From contig NZ_GL622359.1 of assembly GCF_000185505.1 (NCBI RefSeq), positions 252,152 through 307,056 of the forward strand: 54,905 nucleotides of DNA, given 5' to 3'. How positions within the stretch are numbered: position 1 is the first letter of the stretch; each line of letters opens with the position of its first letter. The notes under the pieces were generated by a model, which worked only from the letters and a program-made list of their open reading frames with translations, was not told where the DNA came from and did no database searches. The position numbers were made by a program, and so were the translations under genes. The DNA comes from Pseudoramibacter alactolyticus ATCC 23263 (lineage in GTDB: Bacteria > Bacillota > Clostridia > Eubacteriales > Eubacteriaceae). Shown piece after piece: positions 8,788 to 16,999 of the stretch.

Positions 8788-10170
8788 ATGGAAAAATATG
8801 ATTTGATCATTCAAAACGGGACGCTCGTCACGGCGACGGAGATGTTTCACGGCGATCTTGCCGTGAAGGACGGCAAAATTGCCGCCATCGGCCAAACCCT
8901 TGCCGCAGAAGCGGCGCGCGTGGTGGATGCGAAGGGCAAATTGGTGCTGCCTGGGGCAATTGATGTGCATACCCATTTGGCGATGCCCTTCGGGGGGACG
9001 GTGTCGTCGGACTCCTATGAATCCGGGACCCGGGGCGCGGCATGCGGCGGCGTGACCACCGTCTTCGATTATCCGGTGCAGCGTGCCGGCGGTTCTATCA
9101 TGGATCTGATCAACGAAAAAAAGGCCGTGCTCGAAAAGGAAGCCTGCGTGGATTATGCCTCCCATTGCTGCATTACCAACCTCAACGACGGTGCGATTCT
9201 CGACGAAATGGCCACCGCCGTGGAAGAAGGCATCACCAGCTTCAAGTGCTTTCTTGTTTATAAAAAAGAAGGCATGATGGTGGATGACGGGATGCTGGCC
9301 ACGCTGATGCTGCGAGCCAAGGAACTCGGTGCCATGATCAACGTGCACGCCGAAAATCCGGACCTCATCGATCTTTACACCGAACAGTTTTTGCGCGAAG
9401 GCAAGACCTCGGCCTGGTATCATTATATGAGCCGGCCGGAATTTGTCGAGGCGGAAGCCGACAAGCGCGCGGTGCACTGGGCCCGCCATCTTGAAGCGCC
9501 GCTTTACGTGGTGCATATGGCGGATAAGGAAGGGCTGGAGGCCTGCATCGACGCCAAGCGGGAAGGGGCCGACGTTTTTGTGGAAACCTGCCCCCAATAT
9601 CTCGAATTTACCTGCGATGTTTATAAACGCGAAGACGGCCGCAACTTCGTGTGTTCGCCGCCGATGAAAGGCCAGGAAAGTCAGGATGCGCTGTGGCAGG
9701 CGATCAAAACCAATCTGATCGATACGGTGGCCACCGATCATTGTCCTTTCCAGAGCACGGAGAAAGACTGGGGCAAGGACGATTTTACCAAAATCCCCAA
9801 CGGCTGTGCCGGGGTGGAAAATCTTTATCCCTACATGCTGGATGCGGCCAACACCGGCAAGATCACCTTCCCCCAAGCCGTGGCGCTTTGTGCGACCAAT
9901 CCGGCGAAGATCTTCGGCTGTGCCGACAAGGGCTCCCTTGTCGTCGGCAAGGACGCCGATGTGGTGATCTATGATCCGGAAAAAGATTTTACCGTCACGA
10001 TCGACAAAATGCACACGCTGTGCGATCACACGATCTGGGAAGGCAAATCCTTCCACGGCTATCCGGTTCAGACCTACCTGCGGGGCCAGTTGATTTACGA
10101 CGACGGCGACTTTGTCGGGAAGCCGGGAATGGGGCGCTTTGTCAAACGCGTGCCGAGAAACAACGCCTAA
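8788..10170 (+). CDS. hydA: Dihydropyrimidinase
   Basis: Zinc hydrolase that opens the dihydrouracil ring to N-carbamoyl-beta-alanine. The 460-residue protein has the amidohydrolase beta-barrel ligands: DVHTHL near residue 58, the lysine expected to be carboxylated in SFKCFLVYK near residue 153, HAEN near 186, HMAD near 243 and the aspartate in DHCPF near 318. ACAGGAGGGACAG precedes the ATG. Hydantoinases and phenylhydantoinases share this fold, but the preceding preTA genes make the pyrimidine substrate the best reading. Confidence 0.92.
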   Translation: MEKYDLIIQNGTLVTATEMFHGDLAVKDGKIAAIGQTLAAEAARVVDAKGKLVLPGAIDVHTHLAMPFGGTVSSDSYESGTRGAACGGVTTVFDYPVQRAGGSIMDLINEKKAVLEKEACVDYASHCCITNLNDGAILDEMATAVEEGITSFKCFLVYKKEGMMVDDGMLATLMLRAKELGAMINVHAENPDLIDLYTEQFLREGKTSAWYHYMSRPEFVEAEADKRAVHWARHLEAPLYVVHMADKEGLEACIDAKREGADVFVETCPQYLEFTCDVYKREDGRNFVCSPPMKGQESQDALWQAIKTNLIDTVATDHCPFQSTEKDWGKDDFTKIPNGCAGVENLYPYMLDAANTGKITFPQAVALCATNPAKIFGCADKGSLVVGKDADVVIYDPEKDFTVTIDKMHTLCDHTIWEGKSFHGYPVQTYLRGQLIYDDGDFVGKPGMGRFVKRVPRNNA

Positions 10171-10207
10171 ATCGCCGACCGGATTCGGGGAGGCACTGCT
10201 CAGCTGC

Positions 10208-10930
10208 GTGGCAGATATCGGCATGGAAATGATGATCTGCGGTGCAGAGATCGGACGGGTGGAGGATGCCGTCGGACGGATCTGCCGGGCTTACGGCGCG
10301 GAAGATGTCCACGTGTTTTCGATTACCTACAGCATCCTCGTGACGCTGCAGCTTCCCGGAGAGCCCATGTTCACCCAGAGCCGCCGCGTCGACCGCTTTG
10401 CTTATGATCTTCACCGGCTCAATCGGCTCAATGCTTTGTCGCGAAGCCTTTGTGAAAAGACGCCCCCATTGGACGCGGCCCAAAAGGCGTTGGAGACGAT
10501 TCGGGCATCCGGAGGGCCGGGGCCGGGGCGCATCCTGGCAGCCTACGCGATGATTTCGGCGGCCTTTGCCATTTTCTTCGGCGGAAGCCCTCTGGACGCG
10601 GCGGCGGCCGGGCTCATCGGCCTGGCGCTGTTCGGCATTGAAAAACCCTTTGCCGGCATCGCCATCAGTCCGTTTTTCAGGCCGTGTGTCGGGGCTTTTT
10701 GTGCCGGCGTGCTTGCGGGGCTTGCTGCGAAGGGACTGCCCGTGTGCCAGATGGATAAGATCAGCATTGGCAATATCATGGTGCTCATTCCCGGGCTGAT
10801 GATTACCAATTCCTTCCGGGAGATGTTTTCCAACAATTTGCTTTCGGGATCCGTGCGATTTTTGGAATCGGTGCTCATTGCCCTGGCCATTGCCGTGGGG
10901 ATGGCGCTGGCTTGGGCATTGGTATTTTAA
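10208..10930 (+). CDS. ThrE-like exporter, large subunit (DUF1212)
   Basis: Membrane protein of the two-gene threonine/serine exporter family. Its soluble N-terminal segment matches the DUF1212 pattern (GAEIGRVEDAVGRICRAYG), and about five membrane helices follow. The start is uncertain: GGGGAGG at 10187-10193 precedes in-frame CTG 10196 and GTG 10208. I chose GTG 10208, which keeps the whole conserved domain; an ATG at 10223 is also possible. It works with the next gene. Inside a pyrimidine operon the cargo could be beta-alanine, an N-carbamoyl intermediate or another amino acid. That is inference from position only. Confidence 0.78.
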   Translation: MADIGMEMMICGAEIGRVEDAVGRICRAYGAEDVHVFSITYSILVTLQLPGEPMFTQSRRVDRFAYDLHRLNRLNALSRSLCEKTPPLDAAQKALETIRASGGPGPGRILAAYAMISAAFAIFFGGSPLDAAAAGLIGLALFGIEKPFAGIAISPFFRPCVGAFCAGVLAGLAAKGLPVCQMDKISIGNIMVLIPGLMITNSFREMFSNNLLSGSVRFLESVLIALAIAVGMALAWALVF

Positions 10931-10942
10931 CAGGAGGCGAAG

Positions 10943-11401
10943 ATGGCGGCAGGCATTCAAATCGGCGCCGCATTTTTCGGATCGCTGGGCTTTGCCTTGC
11001 TCTTTAATCTCGAGCGGCGTCATTTATTTTGGGCGGCCCTTGGAGGAGCGGTCGCCTGGGCGGTTTATCTGCAGATTGGGTATGCGGTGCCGCGAATTGG
11101 AATCCAGTCCTTTGGGGCGGCCCTGTTTTTGGGGCTTTATTCGGAAATTTTGGCGCGGATGGCGGCGGCTCCGGCGACGACTTTTCTCGTGGTGGGCTTC
11201 ATCCCGCTGATCCCCGGATTTTCGCTTTATCATACCACCGTTAGCCTGGTGGCGGGGCAGTTTTCCCGGGCCGGACGCTTTGGCGTCGAGACCGTCACTA
11301 TCGCCGGGGCGTTGGCCGCGGGCATTGTGGTTTCGATGATTTTGTGCCAGATGATCTTGCAAAGTGCTCGCCTGATCGGAAAACGCGCCAAAAACAAGTG
11401 A
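10943..11401 (+). CDS. ThrE-like exporter, small subunit (DUF3815)
   Basis: A 152-residue membrane protein with four or five helices. The second half of the family's pattern is seen in the FIPLIPGFSLYHTT stretch. It matches the C-terminal half of ThrE, which in this two-gene arrangement is a separate protein. AGGAGGCGAAG directly precedes the ATG, 12 bases after the partner's stop, so the two are surely co-translated. Confidence 0.8.
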   Translation: MAAGIQIGAAFFGSLGFALLFNLERRHLFWAALGGAVAWAVYLQIGYAVPRIGIQSFGAALFLGLYSEILARMAAAPATTFLVVGFIPLIPGFSLYHTTVSLVAGQFSRAGRFGVETVTIAGALAAGIVVSMILCQMILQSARLIGKRAKNK

Positions 11402-11497
11402 GAAAGAATTAAAGGTTCAAAAAAGATTTGCGAGTTTCTGCAATTCAATCAACTGAGAAACAGATTTAAAATTAAAAAATTTGGAGGAGGACCAATC

Positions 11498-12757
11498 ATG
11501 TATCAATGCAGTGAAGAAAGAATGGGCGATAAAATTAAAACCATGAGCCGGTTTGGCGATGCCGGTCACGGCGGGATCACCCGTTATTCCCTTTCGCCGG
11601 AAGCGCTTCAGGCGCGGGGGGAATTTGTTCGTCGGATGGAGGCCATCGGTGCCAGGATCAAAACGGACGATATGGCCAACCTGTATGCCACGCTGCCGGG
11701 AAGCGATCCGAGTCTGCCGGGCATCGTGATGGCATCTCACTGCGATTCTGTTAAGAACGGCGGCAACTACGACGGCATTCTCGGGGTCATGGGCGCGATG
11801 GAGGTGCTCGAAACCGTCGCAGCAGAAAAGATTCCTCACAAGCGCAATCTCACTGCGATGATCTGGACCAATGAGGAAGGATCGCTTTATCCGCCGGCCA
11901 TGATGTCTTCCGGGGTCGTTTGTTACGATTATCTGCCGGAGGATATCCGTGTGAATTTCAAGCACGAAGACATGCTCGCGTCAAAGTCGGTGCTCGATCC
12001 GACCAAAACCTTCGGAGAAGCGCTGGAAGCCAGCGGCTACAAGGGCGATGCGGCCAACCGTCTGAACCCGAAGGATTACAAGGCGATGTTCGAGCTGCAC
12101 ATTGAGCAGGGGCCGATTCTCGAAGCGGCCGGCAACGACATCGGCGTCGTCACCTGCGTGCTCGGCATGGTGAACTACCACATCAAGCTCACCGGTCAGT
12201 CCGACCATGCCGGCACCACCCCGATGAAATACCGCAGGGATGCCCTTTATGCGGCGGCCAAAGCGCTGGATTATCTCCACGAAGAGCTGGACAAGCTCGA
12301 TCCGGAACTGGTTTACACCACCGGTGAAATCCTCTGTCATCCCAATGTGCACACGGTCATCCCAGATTACGTCGATTTTTCGCTCGATGCCCGTCACGAA
12401 GATCCAAAGGTGATCGAACAGGTGGTTAAAGTCATTGAAGACATGCCCAAAGAGCTGGCAAAATGCAAAACCGATTATGAAATTGCCTGGACCCGCGACA
12501 CCGTTTATTACGATAAGGAGCTCGTGGGCTATGTGCAGGATGCCGTGGATGAGCTGGGCTATTCCAACCAGCGCATCAATTCCGGCGCCGGTCACGATGC
12601 GCAGTTTGCATCCTATATGATGCCGACGACGATGATTTTCGTGCCGTCCAAAGACGGGCATTCCCATTGCGAAGAAGAATTCACCACGGTGGAACAATGC
12701 ACCAAGGGCGCCAGCGTGCTGCTCGGCGCGGTGCTCAAGTGTGACGCGGCAGAATAA
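11498..12757 (+). CDS. N-carbamoyl-beta-alanine amidohydrolase (M20 family)
   Basis: Zinc-dependent amidohydrolase of 419 residues in the hydantoinase/carbamoylase branch of peptidase family M20. Metal-site motifs are visible in order: SHCDSV, DGILG, NEEGS, ELHIEQGPILE and SGAGHDAQF. The family includes beta-ureidopropionase, allantoate amidohydrolase and N-carbamoyl-L-amino acid hydrolase, which sequence alone separates poorly. Between a dihydropyrimidinase and a CoA-transferase, release of beta-alanine, CO2 and ammonia from N-carbamoyl-beta-alanine is the best fit. GGAGGAGG precedes the ATG. The preceding 96-base gap is the second longest inside the operon. Confidence 0.88.
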   Translation: MYQCSEERMGDKIKTMSRFGDAGHGGITRYSLSPEALQARGEFVRRMEAIGARIKTDDMANLYATLPGSDPSLPGIVMASHCDSVKNGGNYDGILGVMGAMEVLETVAAEKIPHKRNLTAMIWTNEEGSLYPPAMMSSGVVCYDYLPEDIRVNFKHEDMLASKSVLDPTKTFGEALEASGYKGDAANRLNPKDYKAMFELHIEQGPILEAAGNDIGVVTCVLGMVNYHIKLTGQSDHAGTTPMKYRRDALYAAAKALDYLHEELDKLDPELVYTTGEILCHPNVHTVIPDYVDFSLDARHEDPKVIEQVVKVIEDMPKELAKCKTDYEIAWTRDTVYYDKELVGYVQDAVDELGYSNQRINSGAGHDAQFASYMMPTTMIFVPSKDGHSHCEEEFTTVEQCTKGASVLLGAVLKCDAAE

Positions 12758-12801
12758 GCCCGGGAGAGTGGCTTTCAAGAACACAGAGAAAGGGGACTGC
12801 G

Positions 12802-13986
12802 ATGTCTCAAAAAGCATTATCCGATCTGAAAGTGATCGACCTGACAACGGCGTTAAGCGGTCCGTTTTGCACCATGTTCTTCGCGGATTACGGCGCGGAA
12901 GTCATCAAGGTGGAGCCGATCCACGGCGATCAGTGCCGCACCTGGGGCCCCATTGACGAGGCCAGCGGCGAAAGCGGCTTCTTTTGCAGCATTAATCGAA
13001 ATAAGAAGGGGGTCACCCTCAATCTCAAATCGGAGAAGGGCCGCGAAATGCTTTATGATTTGGCGAAGGATGCAGACTTCTTCTGCGAAAACTTTAAAGG
13101 CGGCGTCACCAAGCGGCTTCAGATCGATTACGAAACCATCCGAAAAATCAATCCGCGCATCATTTATGTTTCGGGATCCGGCTTCGGTCAGACCAGCCCC
13201 ATTGGTCACCGTCCGTGTTATGACACCGTGGCTCAGGCCATGGGCGGCCTGCTGAATCTGACGGGCTTCAAAGACGGCGAGCCGGTCAAAGCCGGCCCGT
13301 CTATCGCCGATCACGTTTCGGGCATTTATCAGGCGGTGGGCGCGCTCATCGCGCTGCATCACAGAGAGCGGACCGGCGAAGGACAGCTGGTGGACGTGGC
13401 CATGATGGACACGATCTTCAGCATGCTGGAAAACGCCATTCCGAATTATACCATGGACGGTGTCATCCCGACGCGCAACGGCAACGAGGATGCCTCCATT
13501 GCGCCCTTCGATGTCTTTGCCTGCAAGGACGGCTATGTGACCATCGGTGTCGGCAACGACCCGATGTGGGCCAGACTCTGCAGGGTGCTGGGCCGGGAGG
13601 ATCTTGTCGAGGATCCGCGCTATCTGACAAACATCGACCGGATGGCCAATTATCATCCGGGACTGCACGCACTGATTAACGATTGGACGGCACGGTATAC
13701 CAAGCAGGAAATCGAGGCGATCATGGACGAAGCCAATATTCCCTGCGGGCCGGTGCTCAACGTGAAGGAGGCCATCGAGCATCCCCACACCAAGGCCCGG
13801 GAAATGATGGTGCACGCCCACCATCCAACGGCCGGTGACCTCTATTTTCAAGGGGTCGTGGCCAAGCTGTCTGAGACCCCCGGCCGGGTCGTGGCGCCTT
13901 CGCCGACATTGGGCCAGCACAATCAGGAGGTGTTTTGGCTGTCGGAGGAGGAAGCGGCCAGGCTGCACGAAGAAGGTGTGATCTGA
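12802..13986 (+). CDS. Class III CoA-transferase (CaiB/BaiF family)
   Basis: Predicted CoA-transferase of 394 residues. The N-terminal Rossmann-like start (LSDLKVIDLTTALSGPF, GAEVIKVEP) and the segment GPSIADHVSGIYQAVGAL are typical. Asp170 there is in the place of the catalytic aspartate that forms the acyl anhydride in formyl-CoA transferase. AGAAAGGGG precedes the ATG. Placed between an enzyme that releases beta-alanine and two ammonia-lyase-like proteins, it should make beta-alanyl-CoA, or 3-aminoisobutyryl-CoA from thymine. The CoA donor is unknown, and substrate specificity is inference. Confidence 0.87.
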   Translation: MSQKALSDLKVIDLTTALSGPFCTMFFADYGAEVIKVEPIHGDQCRTWGPIDEASGESGFFCSINRNKKGVTLNLKSEKGREMLYDLAKDADFFCENFKGGVTKRLQIDYETIRKINPRIIYVSGSGFGQTSPIGHRPCYDTVAQAMGGLLNLTGFKDGEPVKAGPSIADHVSGIYQAVGALIALHHRERTGEGQLVDVAMMDTIFSMLENAIPNYTMDGVIPTRNGNEDASIAPFDVFACKDGYVTIGVGNDPMWARLCRVLGREDLVEDPRYLTNIDRMANYHPGLHALINDWTARYTKQEIEAIMDEANIPCGPVLNVKEAIEHPHTKAREMMVHAHHPTAGDLYFQGVVAKLSETPGRVVAPSPTLGQHNQEVFWLSEEEAARLHEEGVI

Positions 13987-14029
13987 GCGGCAGCAAACGC
14001 ATTGAAAAAGAGAAAGTATCGAGGAAAAA

Positions 14030-14506
14030 ATGGCCAGAAAAGTATCTTATTTGAGCTATAATATGACGACAGCCGACGCGGCGAGTCCCGATGGACTGGT
14101 GCCCTTCGGCAGACAGTTTGATTTCATCGGCGACGTTGAAACTGAGCAGATGATCTTGAACGATGGGGACGAATCCCTGTGCCTGGGCTATCACGACGTG
14201 GTGATCCACAACGATGTGTATGTTGGGGATATGATGGAATACAAGGCGACGATGATCCATGTGAGCAATACCTCCCGGGATTGTCGCATCGAAGTGTATA
14301 AGCTTGCGACAACGGCGGAACGCGCCGGCAAAGCGGGCGCGCGCCCCGGCGATATGGTCTGGTTTGACGAGCCGCTGCTGTGCACCGAGGGCAATGTGCG
14401 CCTGGTGGTCAAAAAGCATTTGCAGCGCGGCGAGCAGCCCGACGGTACCGTTGTGGATCCCTGGCGGGAACTGGACGATTTTCCGGAATCGGAATTGACA
14501 ATTTAA
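14030..14506 (+). CDS. Hot-dog fold protein, beta-alanyl-CoA ammonia lyase-like, first copy
   Basis: A 158-residue protein resembling 3-aminobutyryl-CoA and beta-alanyl-CoA ammonia lyases. The best stretch is LCLGYHDVVIHNDVYVGDMM, where those enzymes have a GY-x-PVYVGDFMEY pattern. The C-terminal DEPLLCTEGNVRLVVKKHLQ also fits, the family having DEPVLCG there. It lies 43 bases after the CoA-transferase. Proposed reaction: beta-alanyl-CoA to acrylyl-CoA plus ammonia. The N-terminal third is less like the family than that of the second copy, so the two may complement each other. Reported homologues are single-gene enzymes; this is assigned from memory of the family. Confidence 0.72.
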   Translation: MARKVSYLSYNMTTADAASPDGLVPFGRQFDFIGDVETEQMILNDGDESLCLGYHDVVIHNDVYVGDMMEYKATMIHVSNTSRDCRIEVYKLATTAERAGKAGARPGDMVWFDEPLLCTEGNVRLVVKKHLQRGEQPDGTVVDPWRELDDFPESELTI

Positions 14507-14523
14507 GCGGGGAGGAGACAAAC

Positions 14524-14892
14524 ATGGAAACCGTAACAATGCGCTATCGCATGTCCGACCGCGATGTGTTTTATGGCGGCGGCGTGGTCAACGGCGCGCG
14601 CTGCATCACTCTGATGGGCGACGCGGCAAACCGTCTGATGGCCAAGATCTTCGGCAATACCGGCCATTGTGTGGCAGTCAAAAAGATCCGCCTTTACGTG
14701 CCGATGTTCGCCGGTGATTATATCGAATTGGTGGCGGGCTTAAAAAAGCAGGCCGGCAAAAAGAGCCTGATCGAAGTGCGGGCGTTTAAAATTATCGAAG
14801 TGCCTGAAGATCCGCCGTATCCCAGCTCCATCGACGTGCTGCCGGATCCGCCGCTGTGCACCGTGGCCCGATTTGTGTACGAAACGCTTTGA
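14524..14892 (+). CDS. Hot-dog fold protein, beta-alanyl-CoA ammonia lyase-like, second copy
   Basis: A 122-residue protein that starts at ATG 14524, after GGGGAGGAG and 17 bases past the first copy. Its N-terminal part (MSDRDVFYGGGVVNGARCIT, then LMGDAANRLMAKIFGN) matches the start of beta-alanyl-CoA ammonia lyase, with the VNGARI and GD segments. PMFAGDYIELVAGLKK aligns with the PVYVGDFMEY part. It lacks the long C-terminal tail of the first copy. The pair looks like two diverged paralogous subunits of one lyase. It is the last gene before the terminator. Confidence 0.72.
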   Translation: METVTMRYRMSDRDVFYGGGVVNGARCITLMGDAANRLMAKIFGNTGHCVAVKKIRLYVPMFAGDYIELVAGLKKQAGKKSLIEVRAFKIIEVPEDPPYPSSIDVLPDPPLCTVARFVYETL

Positions 14893-14920
14893 AAAAGTCA
14901 AATACCCTTCATGAAAATAA

Positions 14921-14959
14921 CCCCGAGAGCCGGCTGGCTTTCGGGGCTTTGTGCTTTTT
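14921..14959 (+). terminator. Terminator of the pyrimidine operon
   Basis: CCCCGAGAGCC (14921-14931) pairs with GGCTTTCGGGG (14936-14946), followed by CTTTGTGCTTTTT. No terminator-like hairpin is obvious between 5678 and here, so the ten genes probably form one transcript. Confidence 0.8.
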
Positions 14960-14985
14960 GAAGCGAAAACGGGGGATGGCGGCGT

Positions 14986-15480
14986 TTATACCGGATAAAT
15001 CAGATTGGCATCGCTGAGGTTTTCGAGCACTTCGGTGAGAAATTTTTGGGATTCGTATTTGGCCATGGCGAGATTTTGGTCGAGGTAGTTGCCGCAGTCT
15101 TTGGCGGCGGCGCCGGGGATATCGCCTTCAAAGGCCGCCATAAAGCGATACAGATTCGTGATGAGCGGCACGATGTCGCGGCTTGTCAGATCGCCTTTCA
15201 TTACCAGGTAAAAGCCGGTGCGGCAGCCCATCGGTCCAAAATAAATAATCTGCTTGGAGATGGCCGGATCGTTTCGTAGATATGTCGCGCCAAGATGCTC
15301 GATGGTGTGGCATTCGGCGGTGTTCATCACCGGTTCGCGGTTGGGTTCCTTCATGCGGATATCAAAGGTCGTGACGATCTGGTCGCCAACCGAATCCTTC
15401 CGGGAAACATAGATGCCCCGCAGGAGTTTTAAATGATTGACGGTAAAGCTGGGAATTTTTTTGAGTTCATGATCCTTCAT
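14986..15480 (-). CDS. luxS: S-ribosylhomocysteine lyase LuxS
   Basis: Splits S-ribosylhomocysteine to homocysteine and the AI-2 precursor DPD, in the activated methyl cycle. The 164-residue protein has the metal motif HTIEH near residue 58 and the cysteine of GPMGCRTGFYLV near residue 87. The family's start (IPSFTVNHLKLLRGIYVSRK) is present. Its ATG overlaps the recU stop (ATGA), so translation is coupled to recU. It is the last gene of an aldolase-pseudouridine synthase-recU-luxS cluster, which is not its usual setting. Confidence 0.96.
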   Translation of the reverse strand: MKDHELKKIPSFTVNHLKLLRGIYVSRKDSVGDQIVTTFDIRMKEPNREPVMNTAECHTIEHLGATYLRNDPAISKQIIYFGPMGCRTGFYLVMKGDLTSRDIVPLITNLYRFMAAFEGDIPGAAAKDCGNYLDQNLAMAKYESQKFLTEVLENLSDANLIYPV

Positions 15481-16034
15481 CGTAAAAGAGCCTCCTTTTG
15501 GTTTTTTAAATCAGATAAATAGGTGTTTAACGCTTCGAGATAGTGCAGCTGGATAGGACCGGCTTCCTGAATGCGGTAGCGGTTTTCAAAGGCTGAGAGC
15601 GGGATGGAATGGCGGCCGTCTCTTTGGGCGCCGTCCCAATAATGCTTGAGCACTTCGAAGGGGAGCAGAAAACATTGGTCGATTTTTTTAAAGAGCACGA
15701 TGAGAAACGCCAGACCGTCTTGTTTTTGAAAGGTATCCATAAATGCGATTTGGTGATCGTGGATATTGTAGAGCGGCAGATTCTTGAGGTTGGTTTCTTT
15801 GGCGTCGAAGCAAACGGGAATCCCCTGCACGTTGCCCATGTAGTCGACGGTGCTCTTGGCGTCGAAATAGGCCAGCTTGATGGTGCCCTTTTGCTTGTCG
15901 AGTTCGACCGGGGTGATGGCAGTCGGCAGTTTCTGGACGACGGCCAGCTCATGCTCCAGATAGAATTGATTGGTCGTGTTGATCAGGGATTCGAGATAGG
16001 AGCCGCGGAGCCCGCGGGAATGCCAATAGCCCAT
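15477..16034 (-). CDS. recU: Holliday junction resolvase RecU
   Basis: Firmicute-type Holliday junction resolvase, 185 residues. The RGLRGSYLESLINTTNQFYL start is typical, and the nuclease core follows (AYFDAKSTVDYMGNVQGIPV, then FDAKETN with its acidic and lysine residues). ACAGGAGG precedes ATG 16034, which is the correct start although the frame is open further up. The stop overlaps luxS by four bases. In Bacillus recU pairs with a penicillin-binding protein gene; here it does not. Confidence 0.93.
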   Translation of the reverse strand: MGYWHSRGLRGSYLESLINTTNQFYLEHELAVVQKLPTAITPVELDKQKGTIKLAYFDAKSTVDYMGNVQGIPVCFDAKETNLKNLPLYNIHDHQIAFMDTFQKQDGLAFLIVLFKKIDQCFLLPFEVLKHYWDGAQRDGRHSIPLSAFENRYRIQEAGPIQLHYLEALNTYLSDLKNQKEALLR

Positions 16035-16054
16035 GAAAACCTCCTGTAATATGG

Positions 16055-16999
16055 TTAGATGCGGGGCAGCGCCAGCCTGAGATGCTTCGCGACGGCACAA
16101 AAACGTTCCGGCGGCGGCGCGACCACATCAATGTTTAATTCGGGAATCGTGTAGCGATGCGCGTGAAGCAGCTGATGGTGCAGGCCGTAAAGAGCGGCCC
16201 ATTCACGGTTGTGGCTGCGGCTGCCATATTTGGGATCCCCGATGATGGGGTGGCCGATGCCGGCCAGCTGTACTCGGATTTGGTGGCTGCGGCCGGAGCC
16301 GAGTTCGATGGCGATGAGGCTGGCTGCGTCGCCGGAACAAAGCGGCTGATAGCGCAGCCAGGCTTCCCGCTGCCCATCGGTTTCTTCCTGGACGATATTG
16401 GCTCTCGGATTTTTGGTGAGCCTTGAATGCAGCTTGGCACCCCGGGTGATTTTCCCGGCGACAATGGCCCAATAGGATTTGCGGATGAGATGGGATCTGA
16501 TGGCCGCTGCGATTTGCTTTTGCGTGGGATAGTCCTTGGGAATCAAAACGATGCCGCTGGTGTTGCGATCGAGCCGGTTGGCCGGCGCCGGATGAAAGGT
16601 GCCCGAGTGGGGCAGTGTTCCCGCCAGATCGGCCAAAGACGGCGTGCCGGTGTGATCCGGCTGGGTCAACAGACCGACGGGTTTGTTCACGGCGATCAGG
16701 TGGTCATCTTCGTAAAGGGGCGGCTGCATCAGAGCCTTCAGGGAATCGGGCAGGCTCGGCTCGCCGGGAGCCGCCGGCTGTCCGCGAAATTGCCGATAAG
16801 TTTCTTCAGAAAAATAGAAGGTGAGAACCTGTCCCTTTTGAAGATAGTCTCTGGGGCTGGCACGGTGCCCGTCGAGTTTGATGCGTTTTTTGCGCAGCAT
16901 TTTCATCAAAAAACCTTTGCTGGCCTGGGGCAGCCACTTGATGAGAAAGCGATCCATTCGCTGCTCTGCAGCATTGTCGGAAATCGTTAATTGGATCAT
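16055..16999 (-). CDS. RluA-family pseudouridine synthase
   Basis: Predicted rRNA or tRNA pseudouridine synthase of 314 residues. Residues 1-80 form an S4-like RNA-binding domain (MDRFLIKWLPQASKGFLMKM). The catalytic aspartate is in NRLDRNTSGIVL, near residue 146. The RSHQIRVQLAGIGHPIIGD motif III follows near 240. Its ATG overlaps the stop of the aldolase-like gene, and recU begins 20 bases after its stop. Family members RluC, RluD and their Bacillus paralogues are too alike to name the target uridine. Confidence 0.9.
   Translation of the reverse strand: MIQLTISDNAAEQRMDRFLIKWLPQASKGFLMKMLRKKRIKLDGHRASPRDYLQKGQVLTFYFSEETYRQFRGQPAAPGEPSLPDSLKALMQPPLYEDDHLIAVNKPVGLLTQPDHTGTPSLADLAGTLPHSGTFHPAPANRLDRNTSGIVLIPKDYPTQKQIAAAIRSHLIRKSYWAIVAGKITRGAKLHSRLTKNPRANIVQEETDGQREAWLRYQPLCSGDAASLIAIELGSGRSHQIRVQLAGIGHPIIGDPKYGSRSHNREWAALYGLHHQLLHAHRYTIPELNIDVVAPPPERFCAVAKHLRLALPRI

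Noticed and set aside
8719..10224. Long open frame (501 codons) on the minus strand opposite the dihydropyrimidinase gene
   Set aside because: The plus strand carries all metal-site motifs and a ribosome binding site. The antisense product has no recognisable features.
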